A DNA stretch of 64,000 bases from Acridotheres tristis. Lineage: Eukaryota; Chordata; Aves; Passeriformes; Sturnidae. Below are positions 51,501 through 63,200 of this stretch, in pieces. Below the pieces are notes generated by a model that was not told the DNA's origin, searched no databases, and was given only the letters and a program-made list of their open reading frames with translations. A program made the translations under genes and the position numbers. Within the stretch, counting starts at the first letter, position 1; every line of letters starts with the position of its first letter. The stretch spans positions 13,589,444-13,653,443 of the forward strand of contig CM072896.1 in NCBI GenBank assembly GCA_037013685.1. Reading direction: 5' to 3'.

Positions 51501-52879
51501 CTCCTAAAAAATAGCCCTGCTTCCTTCTAACGCCACAAACACACCTGCCTCCAAAGAGCTCTTTGTGAATATCTGTGGGAATTACAAGCTAAGGAGGGAC
51601 AGCCACAGCTGGGGCAACTCACACAGCCCTGAGAATGAATATCAATCAAATACTGGCCAGTGCTGTGCCTTCAGCGCAGATGAGCCTCCCTAGAAGTCAG
51701 AGTCTTCCCTGAGAGGGCAGCAGGACTCTGTTTCACCAAAGGCAAATTTTTCACACAGGCAGTCTCAAACTCTGCAGAGTCGCTTGAGCAGTCAGCCACA
51801 GAGCAGAAATGCAAGGCCACTGAGTGATCTGGCCTGTTCTCTGGGCTCTCACAAGCACGACTCAGAACAGACCTTACACTTGCCATGCCAGCTGCCAGAC
51901 TGGTCCCCAGCCCTGCATGGCGCTCCCCACAGACAGAGCTCTCTGCATGGGCAGCCTTGCTCACAGCAGAGGCAAGCGCTGCCAGACTGTACAGCCTGTC
52001 CTTACGAGCTCCCAGATCAATGCTATTTTATTTAACAATCCCATTTCCTTTTCCTGAATTTCTGGAAAGAGTGTGGCATAGATCCAGGTGTTTCTCTCTG
52101 AAGTACAGCCTACATATGGAAATAAAAACATTCAGAAAGGTACTGGGCATGCTAATTGACTGAACACCTCCAGCAGCCCCGAGATGCTCAAGGAGCAGAA
52201 AGAGGTGTGGAGCTTCACACCTTCTCCTGTAAGCACAGACCGTCTGTTTCCAGTGCCAGGAATGTTTGTTTGTGCATTGTCTCCCTCAGCTGCCTCTATC
52301 CCCCCGTATTGATCTGCTGCAGGCAGGAACTGCCAGGCCGGACCTGGCAGGGCTCCTGAACACAGAGGGATAATGAGCTTCAGGAAGGATTGATTTCATG
52401 ACAAAACCCATGTAGGAGCACAGCATACACAGTGCTCTGCCTGCTGTAGACCACACAGATATGCAGAACTCCTTGCAGGGGCCTCAATATTATTTAGACC
52501 AAGTAAATGTTAATATAATAAAGAACAAGTGGTTTAACTGCATTTTGAAGATGAGTCTGATCTAGTAACAAAGCCTTTGTGGACACCCCCATGCATCTAT
52601 GTAAACCAGGTAGCATCAGGCAAACTGTTACAAGGATCCTGTTGTGGTGTTACAATAACATCTTCAGGATGTTTGTCATTCCGTCTGGATCCACATCCCC
52701 TCAAAGTGCATTGGGAATGCTCCCTCCAAAGGGCTCACCCACTGCACTACTTTACAGTGAGGAGACGGCAGAGGAGAGAAAACCTCAGTGCAAACAGTGC
52801 AAAGAAGCACCCAAGTTGCTCTTTCATGGCCAAGAGTGCTGTCTGGTTCATTTGAACGTGTGTAGTCAGAGGGAGTTTG
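51501..52879. other. Unique non-coding sequence
   Basis: No gene is recognised. The end of the stretch (about 52740-52880) may include a decayed 5' extension of the CR1 fragment that follows, but I could not align it by eye. Confidence 0.45.
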
Positions 52880-53090
52880 GAACTGTTCAGCCTGAAAAAC
52901 AGATTTATCAATGTGTATAAATATCTGCAGGCAGGGTGTAAAGACACCAGAGCCAGGCTCTTCTCAGTAATGGCCAGGGAAAGGACAACAGGCAATGGCA
53001 CAAACTGAAACACATGTTCTACTTAAACAGAAGAAAATATATATTTACTGTGAGAGAGGCCATAAACCAAGCAGTGACTAAAGGGAAGCC
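52880..53090 (+). repeat. CR1 LINE 3' fragment
   Basis: The order ACTGTTCAGCCTG, 'atcaatgtgtataaatatct', GCAGGGTGTAAAGA, GAGCCAGGCTCTTCTCAGTA, 'ggacaacaggcaatgg', CACAAACTGAAACACA and 'tttactgtgagagagg' is the standard CR1 sequence near the end of the second reading frame. Small deletions and substitutions break any frame. It lacks the terminal CR1 3' UTR and repeat tail, ending near a run of 15 A at 53091-53105. Confidence 0.8.
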
Positions 53091-53105
53091 AAAAAAAAAA
53101 AAAAA
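53091..53105 (+). repeat. Poly-A tract (A15)
   Basis: Fifteen consecutive A follow the CR1 fragment. CR1 elements do not normally end in poly-A, so this is more likely a separate slippage tract than part of the insertion. Confidence 0.9.
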
Positions 53106-53848
53106 GGAAGCTGGTAGTCATATCAGGCTGAGTGCTTTCACTTCTCAGGCTGCTTTCTTTCTGAATAGGACCCCCAGGGAAATCTGTTACTAGAAATATA
53201 TTTTTAGGATTATAAACTTGAAAATTTTACTTTAAAATTTATTTTTTTTAAATCAGTTTTAGTTATTGTCTTATTTTTAAAATATAGCCTTTGCTCATTA
53301 CTCAGTTTGACCCTGTATTTCTCAGGAAAGTAGGATTTATATCCAAACACAGCATTTTTCTGGGTTTTTAGATTTACAAGATAAAAACAGTAAAACGAGG
53401 TATCTTGTCTGATTGCAGGTAGAGAAAAGCACGGATTTCTTGGCATTTTAATTACCCCATGAAGATCAATGGGTGATTTTATGCTTTTTTGTGGAGAAAG
53501 ACAGGACAGCAGGAAAAAGCCACATATATTGATTCTCAGGCATCAGTGAAATGAATAATAGGGTGAAACATCCTATGTAAGTTCTTTGCAGGTCTTGTGA
53601 AAGCTGCCTGCCAAGGAAATGTAGCTGTGCATGTAGGTTGTGATTATGCTAAAGAGGCACTAAATTAGTACATTTCATGCCCCATTTAGCACTACTGTGC
53701 AAAATCTGAAAGTGCTAATACATTTTGTTTCTAGGGTCAAGAATCATTAAAGAATGGATTCATGGTCATTCATTAGCCAGGAAATTAAAGTTTGACAGCT
53801 GCTTTTCAGTTCTGATTTCTCCTAAATGGCAGTGTTATATTAGAAGCC

Positions 53849-53873
53849 TTTTTTTTTTTTTTTTTTTTTTTTT
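53849..53873 (+). repeat. Poly-T tract (T25)
   Basis: The longest homopolymer in the window is an uninterrupted run of 25 T. No retroposed gene body is recognisable on the minus strand just upstream of it, so it is treated as a simple repeat. Confidence 0.95.
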
Positions 53874-54867
53874 AATCTTTGGGGCTGTAGAATGGTGTGT
53901 ATCATCCCTAAAGCACAGTATCTCCAAGCCATCCAGCCAGACTTTATTCATAAGAGTACTGTGTGGCTTTGAGGATTATTTACAGGAGCTGAAAACGCTG
54001 CTGTGTGCTATTGAGAGTGGTCTCTTGCTCAGCTATATGGTTGTGAATGATCCGGGGTGGGAGCTGTAACCCTTCTCAGTTTGCATTACAAAGGCATCCT
54101 ACACTGAGCAAGCAGAAACACGGCCCTGCAGTCCTCTGTGGGCCACCAGTCCCAGGAGGGCAAATGGCAGGTGTCCATGTGTGTTTGGAGAGAATGAACC
54201 TCTTTATTAAAACACAAGGAGCGAGTAAACAAGAGTCCTCTCGGCCAGGCTCAAGGTGGCAGAAACCCTGCTCGGCCACTAAAACAGGCACATAACATGG
54301 GAAAAGTCCTCAGTAACCCCAACAAAACTCCTGGGATTAGGGTCTGTGTTCTGCAAAAGCCTCTGCACGTGAGATGTGTCCGTGAGCTCGGTGGCACAGC
54401 TCACATGCACACACAGCACAGCTCACACGCGAGTGTTTGCCCAAGTGTGGCTGCCCACGGGACAGGACAGCCCAGGGACAGATTAGCTGACACTTGAGAT
54501 GTCTTTGTTCCTGCTCTGCATCAGCGCCCCCAGCAAGCATATAGGCAGACATTCCCTTGTACTATTTTCCAGCTTGCTCCTATGAAATTTATATCAACAG
54601 TAAGAGGGGTCCTGCTTTCTCTACACAACAGACATCCTAACGAGAGCCCTGCTTTATGCCTCCATAGTGTTGTTCTTCCTGACAGGCCTAAAAGCATCTT
54701 GTACACTCCAGCCAACGTCTAAGCATCCTCACTGTCCAATGGAGTTAACCTGATTTTCCGTGTGAACACAACTAGTTTTGGGCTCCTCTTTCTGAAGAAC
54801 CAGTACCTCTCTCTGTAAAAAAGCAGCTCTGAAATGACAGCTTTGCATGGGAGACAAGGATGGAGAA

Positions 54868-54972
54868 AAAAATTATTCTCAGCAAACAAAACAAAACCAA
54901 CCAAAAAAACCAAAACACACCCTCCCCCCTCCAAAAAAAAAAAACAAAACCAAAATTAAAACCAAAATACCA
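54868..54972 (+). repeat. A/C-rich low-complexity tract
   Basis: This is an imperfect mixture of CAAAA and CCAAA words with an internal CCCTCCCCCCTCC and a run of 12 A. It produces spurious Lys/Pro/Thr-rich frames on the plus strand and Phe-rich frames on the minus strand. Confidence 0.8.
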
Positions 54973-57900
54973 AGCAGCCTGAACCCTTCTATTCATAGAG
55001 CCCATGGGCTGCCTTTGATTAATAGTCTCTGCATCAATACTGCAACTAATGTAATACTCAAATATGTTGCATTAAAAATGCCAACATGCAATTGGATTGA
55101 TCTGGTTATTTCTACTACAAGAGACACCCAGTTCCAGTAAGAGGAATAATGGTATGACCATCTGTATGGCTTAGGAGGAGAACTTAGAAGAAAACAGTTA
55201 TTTCACATTCCACTCACCACAAAACACTGTCCTTTCCAAGCAGGCCATCAAATAATGCCAAAAAATTACAGAGTACATCTGAAAAACTAGGACAATTAAA
55301 TAGCAGAAACAGACTAAATTCAATAATTTATTCATTAAAGATCATCTCCTCCCTTATAAATTGGTAGAGTCAAAAGGCCGTATTTTAATGATAAAGCATT
55401 GCTTAGTTCTAAATATCCTGTGCTCTTTGATAAATTTATGCTGAGTGCATTTCCCTTTTTCTGAAATGTTGCTATCCCCAGAGAGCACAGCAGGAGCCAT
55501 GAAGCACTGCCAGCCTGACTTCAGACTTAAGTGCTTTACCCAGTCCTGTCTTGGAAGTCTGCACCAGAACAACTTGCCACTATGCTTGAGGATGATTCAG
55601 ATGCCCTGATGCTCCTTGCTATGACTGTGCTCCCAGCCCCAGGGTGCTGTGATGCTGAATCTGGGTCTTGAGCTTGGTCTGGTTAGAAGGAGCTCAGTGC
55701 AGATCCTGTCTCTGCATGATGTGATCCCAGGCTACCTTCAGTGCTCACCTCAGAGCTTTCATGGTGTGCAATGTTTCTTGGACCCACGAAATTATTTCAC
55801 AAAGTGCAGCTGATGGTCTGCCATAACCAAGTGACTCCAGGAGCTGGAGTCCTCCTGAGAACACATGAGTGCCCAAAAATACTCAAGCAGCCAGACCCTC
55901 AAATCAAACCACAGATAGCTGCTGACACACAGCTTTGGTGCTGGCAGCCTAGATGGTGCTTTTTTAGTCCCAGTTCAACTCCCTGTTGTATTGGCTGGTA
56001 CAATCAGAACTGAGCAGAAATGGGGACCCAAACAGCCCTGTTGTGCTGGGACCAGCCTGCACAGGTCCACAGTCAGGTACAGCTGTGCCCTTTCCTGTTG
56101 CTGCTCTCTGCCACTGGCCCCATCACAGCCATCCCACTCCAACAGCATCTCTGGGCCGTGTCTCACAATGCTGGTAATTATTCTCTTTCCAGGCTGTGAA
56201 AAAACAACTCTAATTAGTGTTTTCTGGAGAAGCCCCCTCCCTGCCACCCTAGAAAAGATGCTGCAGGAGGCAGATGTGCAAGAACAAGGCAGTGGGGCAG
56301 AGAGGAGGGTGCTTGAAAATACTCCATGAGACTCCTGGGCCAAGCGTTATCTCCTGTTTCCTTTGAGAGCCCACATGAGACAGCCTTCCCAAAGCAACCT
56401 CTGAGGTGGCCCGTTCAGCTTTTGTCTCTCTCAGCAAAAAAATTTCTGCCCCAGCGGCTGTGAACAAGGCTTCCATTAACTCCGTCCCCGTGGGGGCAGC
56501 ACGTGGGACAAAAAGCCCAACACTGCGTCCCAGCCCTCAGACAAGCCTGGAAACAAACGTTGCAGGAATTTGTCAGAATAAAATCACCCGCTCGGTGTCA
56601 CTGCATAAATTTACCTACCTCAGTGCCTATTCAGGGCCTTTGCAAAGGGGCAATATTAACAGACAGAGATTGGACACCATCTCTATAGCAACACCAACAC
56701 GGAAAAGTTTTGGTTTCCCCAGCAAAGGGAATCCCTGTTTCAGGCACACCACCAAGTGTAGGGGTTAGTCTTGATTTTAAAAACAATTCCCCTTCAACTT
56801 ACTTTTGTTCCTTGCAATAAAACTTATTTAAGCAACAAGAGCACAGCGACCTGAGTGGAAGGAGAGTAACCAGAGGATGCCCAGCACAGAAGGGATGCAG
56901 TAGAGGGATGGTGTGAAGTGCTGCAACACACATGCCTGTCAACAATGTAAATCACCAGCCCACTGCTGCAGAGAGATTTTCTGGTGCTATTAAACTCAGA
57001 GCAAATCCCAGGGTACAAAATTTATCTGATGCCACATCTGAAAACTAGGATGAAAAGCATAGGTCGGAGTTCTAGTTTTCATCAAATTAATAATCACCAA
57101 TTTCTCATTTTAAAAAAGTTTCTGAAATTAAATGAAGTGCCTTTAAATTGTGGACAAAAGAAAGGTGAGAAGGCAAAGAAAGTTGTCAGAGAGCATGAAG
57201 TGGTGGAGGAAAGTGGGACTCATTGAAATAAGAGCTTGATCCTGCAGAGGATGTTAAAGCAAATCTGACCAAAGATCCTTTAACTCAAATCACAGAGACA
57301 GGTCTGCTCTGTGCGGGGTAGAAATGAATGAGAATGTAGTTATGCCCCAAACTGGATGAGCAAAAGGCCCCAGCTCGTGCATATAGAGATTTGAGCCTGA
57401 GAGCCGAGACTGGGTGACTAACGGGAACAAGCATGAGAAACAGTGTCATTTGGGGAAAATCAGCCCACACAGGGTTATCCACTGCAGAGCCAGCAGCAGC
57501 TCCATCTGCATGCTTTTTATGTTTGTGGCATGATCCAGTCTTTATCCTCTGGTAATGCTTTCCGTGTTGGAAAGCATTCCAAATGCTTGGAAGCTTGGGC
57601 CTCAGGTGATGAATTTCTAAATTTAATATGCAAGAAGCAGTTTTGGAAGGCAGGTGATCCAGCAGCATTGCAGACACTCTTACTTCATGATTCTTGACAA
57701 TTTACGACATTGATCTGCATTAAAACCAAATGAGAAAGCTTGAAATAGCCCCACAATTATGCTGTGGAGAAGCCTTAGGCGACCTTCCATTAACACCTGC
57801 TCTGCAATAAATGCTGAGCATCAATTCACACCAAGGAGAAAACTGGGCTTGTAGCTGGGTTTAACATGTGCTCAGCACCCGATGGCTGCCCTGGCTGCAG

Positions 57901-58218
57901 ATTTGTCCTCCTGCACACCAATGTCTTAATGAAGGTATCCCAAATATTGGCAAAGGCTCAACAAGGTCTGCTAGTGAGGGCTTTGAGTGGACAGCTGGAG
58001 GAAAGACCCTGAAGTGCACAGCTGAATTGTGGCTTGACACAACTTTCTCCCACTGAAGTAAAGACTTCTAGATCTGGAACTATCATAACTTACTTGAGTC
58101 TAATCTGCCTGTCCAAACTCCAGCTGCAAAGTAAACTTGTCCAGCCGAAATACCACTGGAAAGATTAATGCTTAGCAAATGCATTAAGTGCTGGGAAGGC
58201 AGGAACTAAGGCAGTTGA

Positions 58219-58290
58219 GATAAATAAGATAAATAAGATAAATAAGATAAATAAGATAAATAAGATAAATAAGATAAATAAGATAAATAA
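58219..58290 (+). repeat. 9-bp minisatellite (GATAAATAA)x8
   Basis: Eight perfect head-to-tail copies of GATAAATAA span exactly 72 bases. No copy carries a mismatch, so the array is young or recently homogenised and probably length-variable. Each unit contains a GATA core. Confidence 0.95.
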
Positions 58291-58544
58291 GGAGAAGTCT
58301 ACTTCTAAGACACATTTGTACAGTTACATTTCAAGTATGCTTGCCAATAATATGTGCTGTGGTATGACTCCAACAAGTAGAAAAGATAAATTGCAGTAGA
58401 AAAGAATAGAAAAGATATTTGCACCTGATGGTTTCACTAAGAACATCATGCAGAGGTGCCTTCCCTTCTCCATGGCTCCTTTCTCTCACAGATACACCAG
58501 ATTCCTCCCTCTGCTTGCTCCTCCTTCCCAGAGCTCTGGGCTTT
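58291..58544. other. Unique sequence between minisatellite and CR1
   Basis: The sequence includes a short A/G-rich patch (about 58378-58420, repeated AGAAAAGA words). The 5' boundary of the CR1 copy is placed at about 58545, but a diverged upstream extension cannot be excluded. Confidence 0.45.
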
Positions 58545-59479
58545 CCCAGTTCCACAGCACTGGGTCCAGCATCAGCAAGGTGATGTGCTCTTCAATATCT
58601 TCATAAATGACTTGGACACAGGACAGGAAGGGATACTGAGCAAGCTCACAGACAATACAAAACTGGGAGGAGCTATTGACTCCCTCAAAGGCAGGGAGCC
58701 CTGCAGAGACCTCAGCAAACCAGAGGGCTGGGCAATCGCCAACCATATGAAGTTCAACAGGGGAAAGTGATGGGTTCTGTATGGCACAGCTTGGGTGTAC
58801 AGACAGATTGGAGAATGAGAGGCTGGAGAGCAATGCCATGGAAAGGGACCTGGTCAATGGAAAATTGAATGTGAGTCAGCAGTGCCCTGGTAGCCAGGAG
58901 GGCCAACTGTGTCCTGGGGTCCCTCAGGCACAGCATCACAGCCGGGCAAGGGAGGGGATTGTCCCACTCTGCTCTGGGCTGGGGCAGCCTCACCTCGGGT
59001 CTGGGGGCAGCTTTGGGCACCACAATGTGGGAAAGATACAAAACTATTAGAGAGCATCCAGAGGAGGGCTGTGAATGGTGAAGGACCTTGAGGGGAGGCT
59101 GTGTGAGGAGCAGCTGAGGGCACTGGGTCTGCTCAGCCTGGAGGAGACTGAGGGGAGACCTCAGTGCAGGTACAGCTTCCTCCCGAGGGGAAGAGGAGGG
59201 GCAGGCACTGATCTCTGCTCTGTGCTGACACTGACAGGAGCTGAGGGAAGGTTTAGGTTGGACATCAGGAAAAAGTTCTTCCCCCAGAGGGTGGTTGGGC
59301 ACTGAACAGGCTCCCCAGGGCAGTGGTCACAGCACCAAGCCTGGCAGGGCTCAAGAAGGGCTTGGGCAATGCTCTCGGGCACCTGGTGTGACTCTTGGGG
59401 ATGGTGCTGAGCAGGGCCAGGAGTTGGACTTGATGATTCTTGTAGGTCCCTTCCAACTCAGCAGATCTGTGATTTTGTG
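58545..59479 (+). mobile_element. CR1 LINE, 5'-truncated, 3' end intact
   Basis: CR1 is the dominant non-LTR retrotransposon of birds; ORF2 encodes endonuclease and reverse transcriptase. Here only the C-terminal end of the reverse transcriptase frame remains (plus strand, within 58456-58770): NIFINDLD, then a DTKLGGA-like word, and GWAIANHMKFN. The expected catalytic [FY]ADD box reads LTDN, and the frame stops soon after, so the copy is inactive. The CR1 3' UTR follows in order (a CTGGAGAGCA block, GGAGGGCTGTGAATG, CTCAGCCTGGAG, GGGGAAGAGGAGGGGCAGGC, TTTAGGTTGGACATCAGG, AGAGGGTGGTTGGGCACTG) to the terminal GGTCCCTTCCAACTCAGC and a short octamer-like tail near 59460-59479. There are several small internal deletions. 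This type of 5' truncation is normal for the family. Confidence 0.93.
58590..58770 (+). pseudogene. CR1 reverse transcriptase C-terminal fragment (dead)
   Basis: About 60 codons of the CR1 ORF2 C-terminal region are readable. The palm-domain aspartate box is altered (LTDN in place of the usual [FY]ADD), and a short deletion removes residues after GRE. No endonuclease domain or upstream reverse transcriptase blocks are present. It cannot encode an active enzyme. Confidence 0.85.
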
Positions 59480-62284
59480 AAACTTCTTGTTTGGAGCTCT
59501 GGGATTCCCCAAGGAGAGATAGTGGAACAGGTAAGAAAACACAGCAATAGAAAACCCCACTGCATGGCTCATATGACCTCATACCCATGGCCAGTGCACA
59601 AACACAGTTTATGACAGGAAACAGCCCTCTGCAGATACTTGCAAAAGCTTTTAGGGACCAGTACTGTTGCAAGAGAGGTTCTCTCCTTGGTCTCTTGTTT
59701 CTACCCTGCCAGATTTACTGGATAACCTTCTCTGCAAAGTGATTCTCTCACTCCCAATGGTAAGAAATATTTAGAGGCTGATGCATGTGATAAACAGCAC
59801 AACCATTGGCAACAGTAAACCAGACCCTTGTCCTCAGCTGTGACCACAGCTTCTCCTTGTTAAGCTCTTTATGTCATTAAGTGACCCCACTGGGAACAGC
59901 AGAAAGCACAACTGGGAACATTAATGAAGATCTACAGCATTACAAGAAAAAGCTCAATGAATCAATGCCTTGTGCCTTATTCCCATGGCTGTGACGTGTC
60001 CCCATTAGTAACAGGAGAGGGTTTGAAATGGGAGAGGTCTCTCCTTTTCCTTCTCCTTTGAGAGGTTTGTACTGCTCAGCACTGATAGATGCTTGAAGAA
60101 GTGACTTGTTGCCCTCGTGCATCCCTTGTGTTGGTCCTCACACCCAAAGGGTCCAGGTACCAGCAGCCAGGACCAGCACTGGCTCTGTCACACATCTCTT
60201 CTGTCAGCAGCTACATTCACTGTAAAAGCAAACATCCACCTTCTCTTGTGGCAGAAATGTGCACGAGGGCTCAAAAGTGCAACCAGCAGGAAATATGCAG
60301 CAGAAAGGGAGGATTAGGAGATTTTTAGGCTGCTTTAGGAAAACCCAAAAAAGCATGCATTAGACAGAGGCTTGCTCAGAGGAGAAGCATTTCTTATACC
60401 CTGAAATGAAGATCTGAGGCACATGTTCAAAGTGTACCACAGGAACCCAGGTGCATGGCCAGGGGATTAGGAAGGAGCTTTACACCTGCCCACATTCACT
60501 CACAGCCGGGTCCGTGCTCTGATCAAATGGCTCAAGCAGCAGGGGGGATTGGGTGAAGGAAGGGGTCAGGGGGATGGAGCTTCCTGACCGTGTCAAAGTG
60601 ATTAAGACAGACCCAGATCTGACACAGCCACGAACTCCTGTGCTCTGTGAATGCCACCAGCATTTCTTGTCCAGGGCCCCAGCCCTGCTGCACAGCCCTG
60701 TGGGATGAGAAGTGTTTTAAGGGCTCCTGCACCCACAAGGACTTGCTGCAGGAACAGATCTATACTGGGTCACACCGTGTCTGTCTGCAGGAATAAAAAT
60801 TGGTGAAAAACTTGGAAACTTTTCTTTGATATTTCCTCTACAACCATGGCAAATAAATCATGAATTGCTCAACTATATTGAATTCCATACTTAAAATAAT
60901 CCAGCCACAGGATAGGGAGATACATTCATGTACCTATCCATGGCACAAAAGTGGCTCCAAGGCTGACTGCTACACAGACCCTGGTTTTCCCTTGTTGTTT
61001 TTAGTACCTAAGCAAGGACTATATGAAATGAAATTATTTTGCATTTCTTTGCAGGGTTTCTTTTGTAGAGGCAGCAGTCTTCTCTCCAGCAATGGTAACA
61101 TGAGAGCTCAATGTTTATGCAGGACAGCACTGAGGGCACATGGGCAGTAATAAGGTTTATACTGGGGGTAGATCAAAGGGTCTCTGGACTTTTAGAGCTT
61201 TCTAACAGGCTTGGCAGGAATCTTTACAGCAAATTCAACATAGGTTTGGAACACTGATAATAATGTTCACACTGGTACCAATCAACCCCATCAACCTTTC
61301 CCTGAGACACTGCTTTCTTGCAAAAAGTATTAGCAGTAACAGTTGTCTGTGGAAAGGAAGGAACAAAAATTTTGGGTTTGTCTGAAATCCCTGGGAATAT
61401 GTCAGGAAGTCACAGCCATCCATTCTTAGACCTGCCTTGCTCCTGATAGAAAAAAAAAGGGAGTTGGGTTCTGTGGCTGCCTATGAGCTTGCTTACCCCT
61501 GCCAGTAAGGTAACAATTCATCTGGAAAGAGATTTAATGCTTCCCCACCTTGCTGTAGCTTCCTTAGGCACAATCCACAGCTCCTGCTCTCTCCAAACCC
61601 TTCTCCACCCCAACAACCCATCAGTGCATCTTCTTTCTCTGGGTTTCTCTCTGTGGCCCTTATGTGTAACCAGCACCACAGAGTGAGCCTGAGAAGGGCA
61701 GGATGTGCTCCTGCCACTTGACCCAGCGTCACTGACATGGTGGCCACGTCTGTTCCTTGCAGTCTGTTCCTTGCAGGAGAGCTTTCCCCAGATCACTGCC
61801 CGGTGGCTTGCACAGCCAGGGTCAGGAAACTGCAATTAGAGACTGGCTGGTACCACACAGATATTTATCCAAGTGTTTGTGATGGTCTTGTTCTGACCTT
61901 GCCATCAGGCAATTGAACCTCAGGGATTTAAACTCTTAGAGGTGAGCCAGACAGTAACTTTCCCTCAGACTGGAAAATCCTGGAAAAGGACAGTGCAAAG
62001 CAACCCTTTTCAGCAGACAACAGTCCAAGAGGGCCACAAATCTCCTTAGGAAAAGAGGACATAGAAGGAACTTCATCTGCTGAAAAGCACAACGAAAGAG
62101 CAGGTTAGCAACAGCTCACACTGAAATTTGCCTTTCACAGCCCAGCAGCGACCAGTGGTATTAGCACTGGCTCCTCTGCCCTTCAGAAACCCCTCGAGTC
62201 CAAAGTGCAATGCCAGTTCTGGGAACCCAGCTCCAGCTCATGCTGCCTCATTATCTTCTCAGCCTTGTTGAATCTTTGTCTCTA
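59480..62284. other. Unique non-coding sequence
   Basis: No gene is recognised. It holds a perfect 14-bp tandem duplication at 61748-61775. Frames are short; that at 59265-59672 (minus) reads partly through the CR1 copy. Confidence 0.5.
61748..61775 (+). repeat. Perfect 14-bp tandem duplication
   Basis: GTCTGTTCCTTGCA occurs twice head-to-tail without mismatch, indicating a recent duplication. Confidence 0.9.
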
Positions 62285-62366
62285 GTGTAGATGGTAAACT
62301 CTCAGGGGCAGTGACCATGACTCAGTTCACTGAGTGCCAGACAACTGCTGGAGCTCAGTTAATGAC
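62285..62366 (+). repeat. MIR/L2-like retroposon 3' tail
   Basis: GTGTAGATGGTAAACTCTCA followed by GGGGCAGTGACCATGACTCA and 'gagtgccagacaactgctgg agctcagttaatg' follows the L2/MIR tail order (TAGACTGTAAGCTC, GGGGCAGGGACCATGTCT, a spacer, GTGCTCAATAAATG). It is close to the word set seen at 841-962 but not a recent duplicate of it. Confidence 0.55.
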
Positions 62367-62539
62367 GAGACAAATCCCATGGGCCCATTGTCTTAAGTGG
62401 GAGTTTTGGCTAAGTGAAGACTTCGGGGATTTGCCCAATAATAAGTCAGTAATTCAGGATGCACTTAAAGACACATTGAATGTGCCTTTGCAGCAACATC
62501 CTTGGGAAGTGAGCATTTGTACTCCAGAGCACAACTGCG

Positions 62540-63200
62540 AGGAAGTCTAATATTAATTAGGAAGCAAACTCAAGGGCCCTGAATAAGCCCTTATAACAAA
62601 AAGATCTTTTATTGAATAACTGTAGAGGAGTGCAATGCCAAAGTTTCCATGCCAAAGTAACAATAAATGAACTGCAATTAATGCTTTAAGGCCAGTCTGT
62701 AAATTCAATTTTAGCTTAAACAAAACAAGGAGCTTCTAAAAATATCTTTTAAAAACAGTAAGAGGGGAAAAGAATGAATATAAACTTAAATAAAATACAC
62801 AGGTTGATTCAACCTGCTTCAGCTGATAAACGGCGTAGTACTTGCTCTGTGCCAAAGTGACACTTGACCTCTATATATCTTCTTAATGAAGTCAGCAGAG
62901 AAAGACACCCAGTGAGCCTTTGTAACACTGTAAGCAAGTTGCAAGCTGGGCTTCACTAATGGGAGCTGTCACTTGGTTTTTTCCAGGTCACAAACTAAGA
63001 AGAGCAATTAAATCAAATTGGAGGCCGTACAGATTGGAGCAAGCCTCAATAGACCAGGTACCTAAATCATTAAAGACATAGTTCTTTTCCATGATAAATT
63101 GTTGAGGAGAGTGAAACATGCTGCTGGTCATTAATCTAGGCTAATCAGCTTGAAAGCTAGGTTGTTTTATTTAGTAATTAACTGGTTATTTGAAAAAAAT
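62540..63200. promoter_or_regulatory. Long AT-rich, CNE-like block
   Basis: About 660 bases are AT-rich, carry no open frame of 60 codons on either strand and are dense in homeodomain-core and related words (TAATATTAATTAGG, GCAATTAATGC, GCAATTAAATC, TCATTAATCTAGG, AGTAATTAACTGG). There is no simple repeat and no recognisable interspersed element. This is the best enhancer-like texture in the window, but conservation was not tested. Confidence 0.33.

Larger units (their letters stand above)
53106..58218. other. Unique non-coding sequence
   Basis: No gene is recognised. The stretch contains a T25 tract and an A/C-rich low-complexity zone (listed separately). Around 55010-55110 the sequence is AT-rich with homeodomain-type words and could be conserved. 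The 122-codon frame 55975-56343 (minus) and the 112-codon frame 55991-56329 (plus) are antiparallel and unrecognised. Confidence 0.5.
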
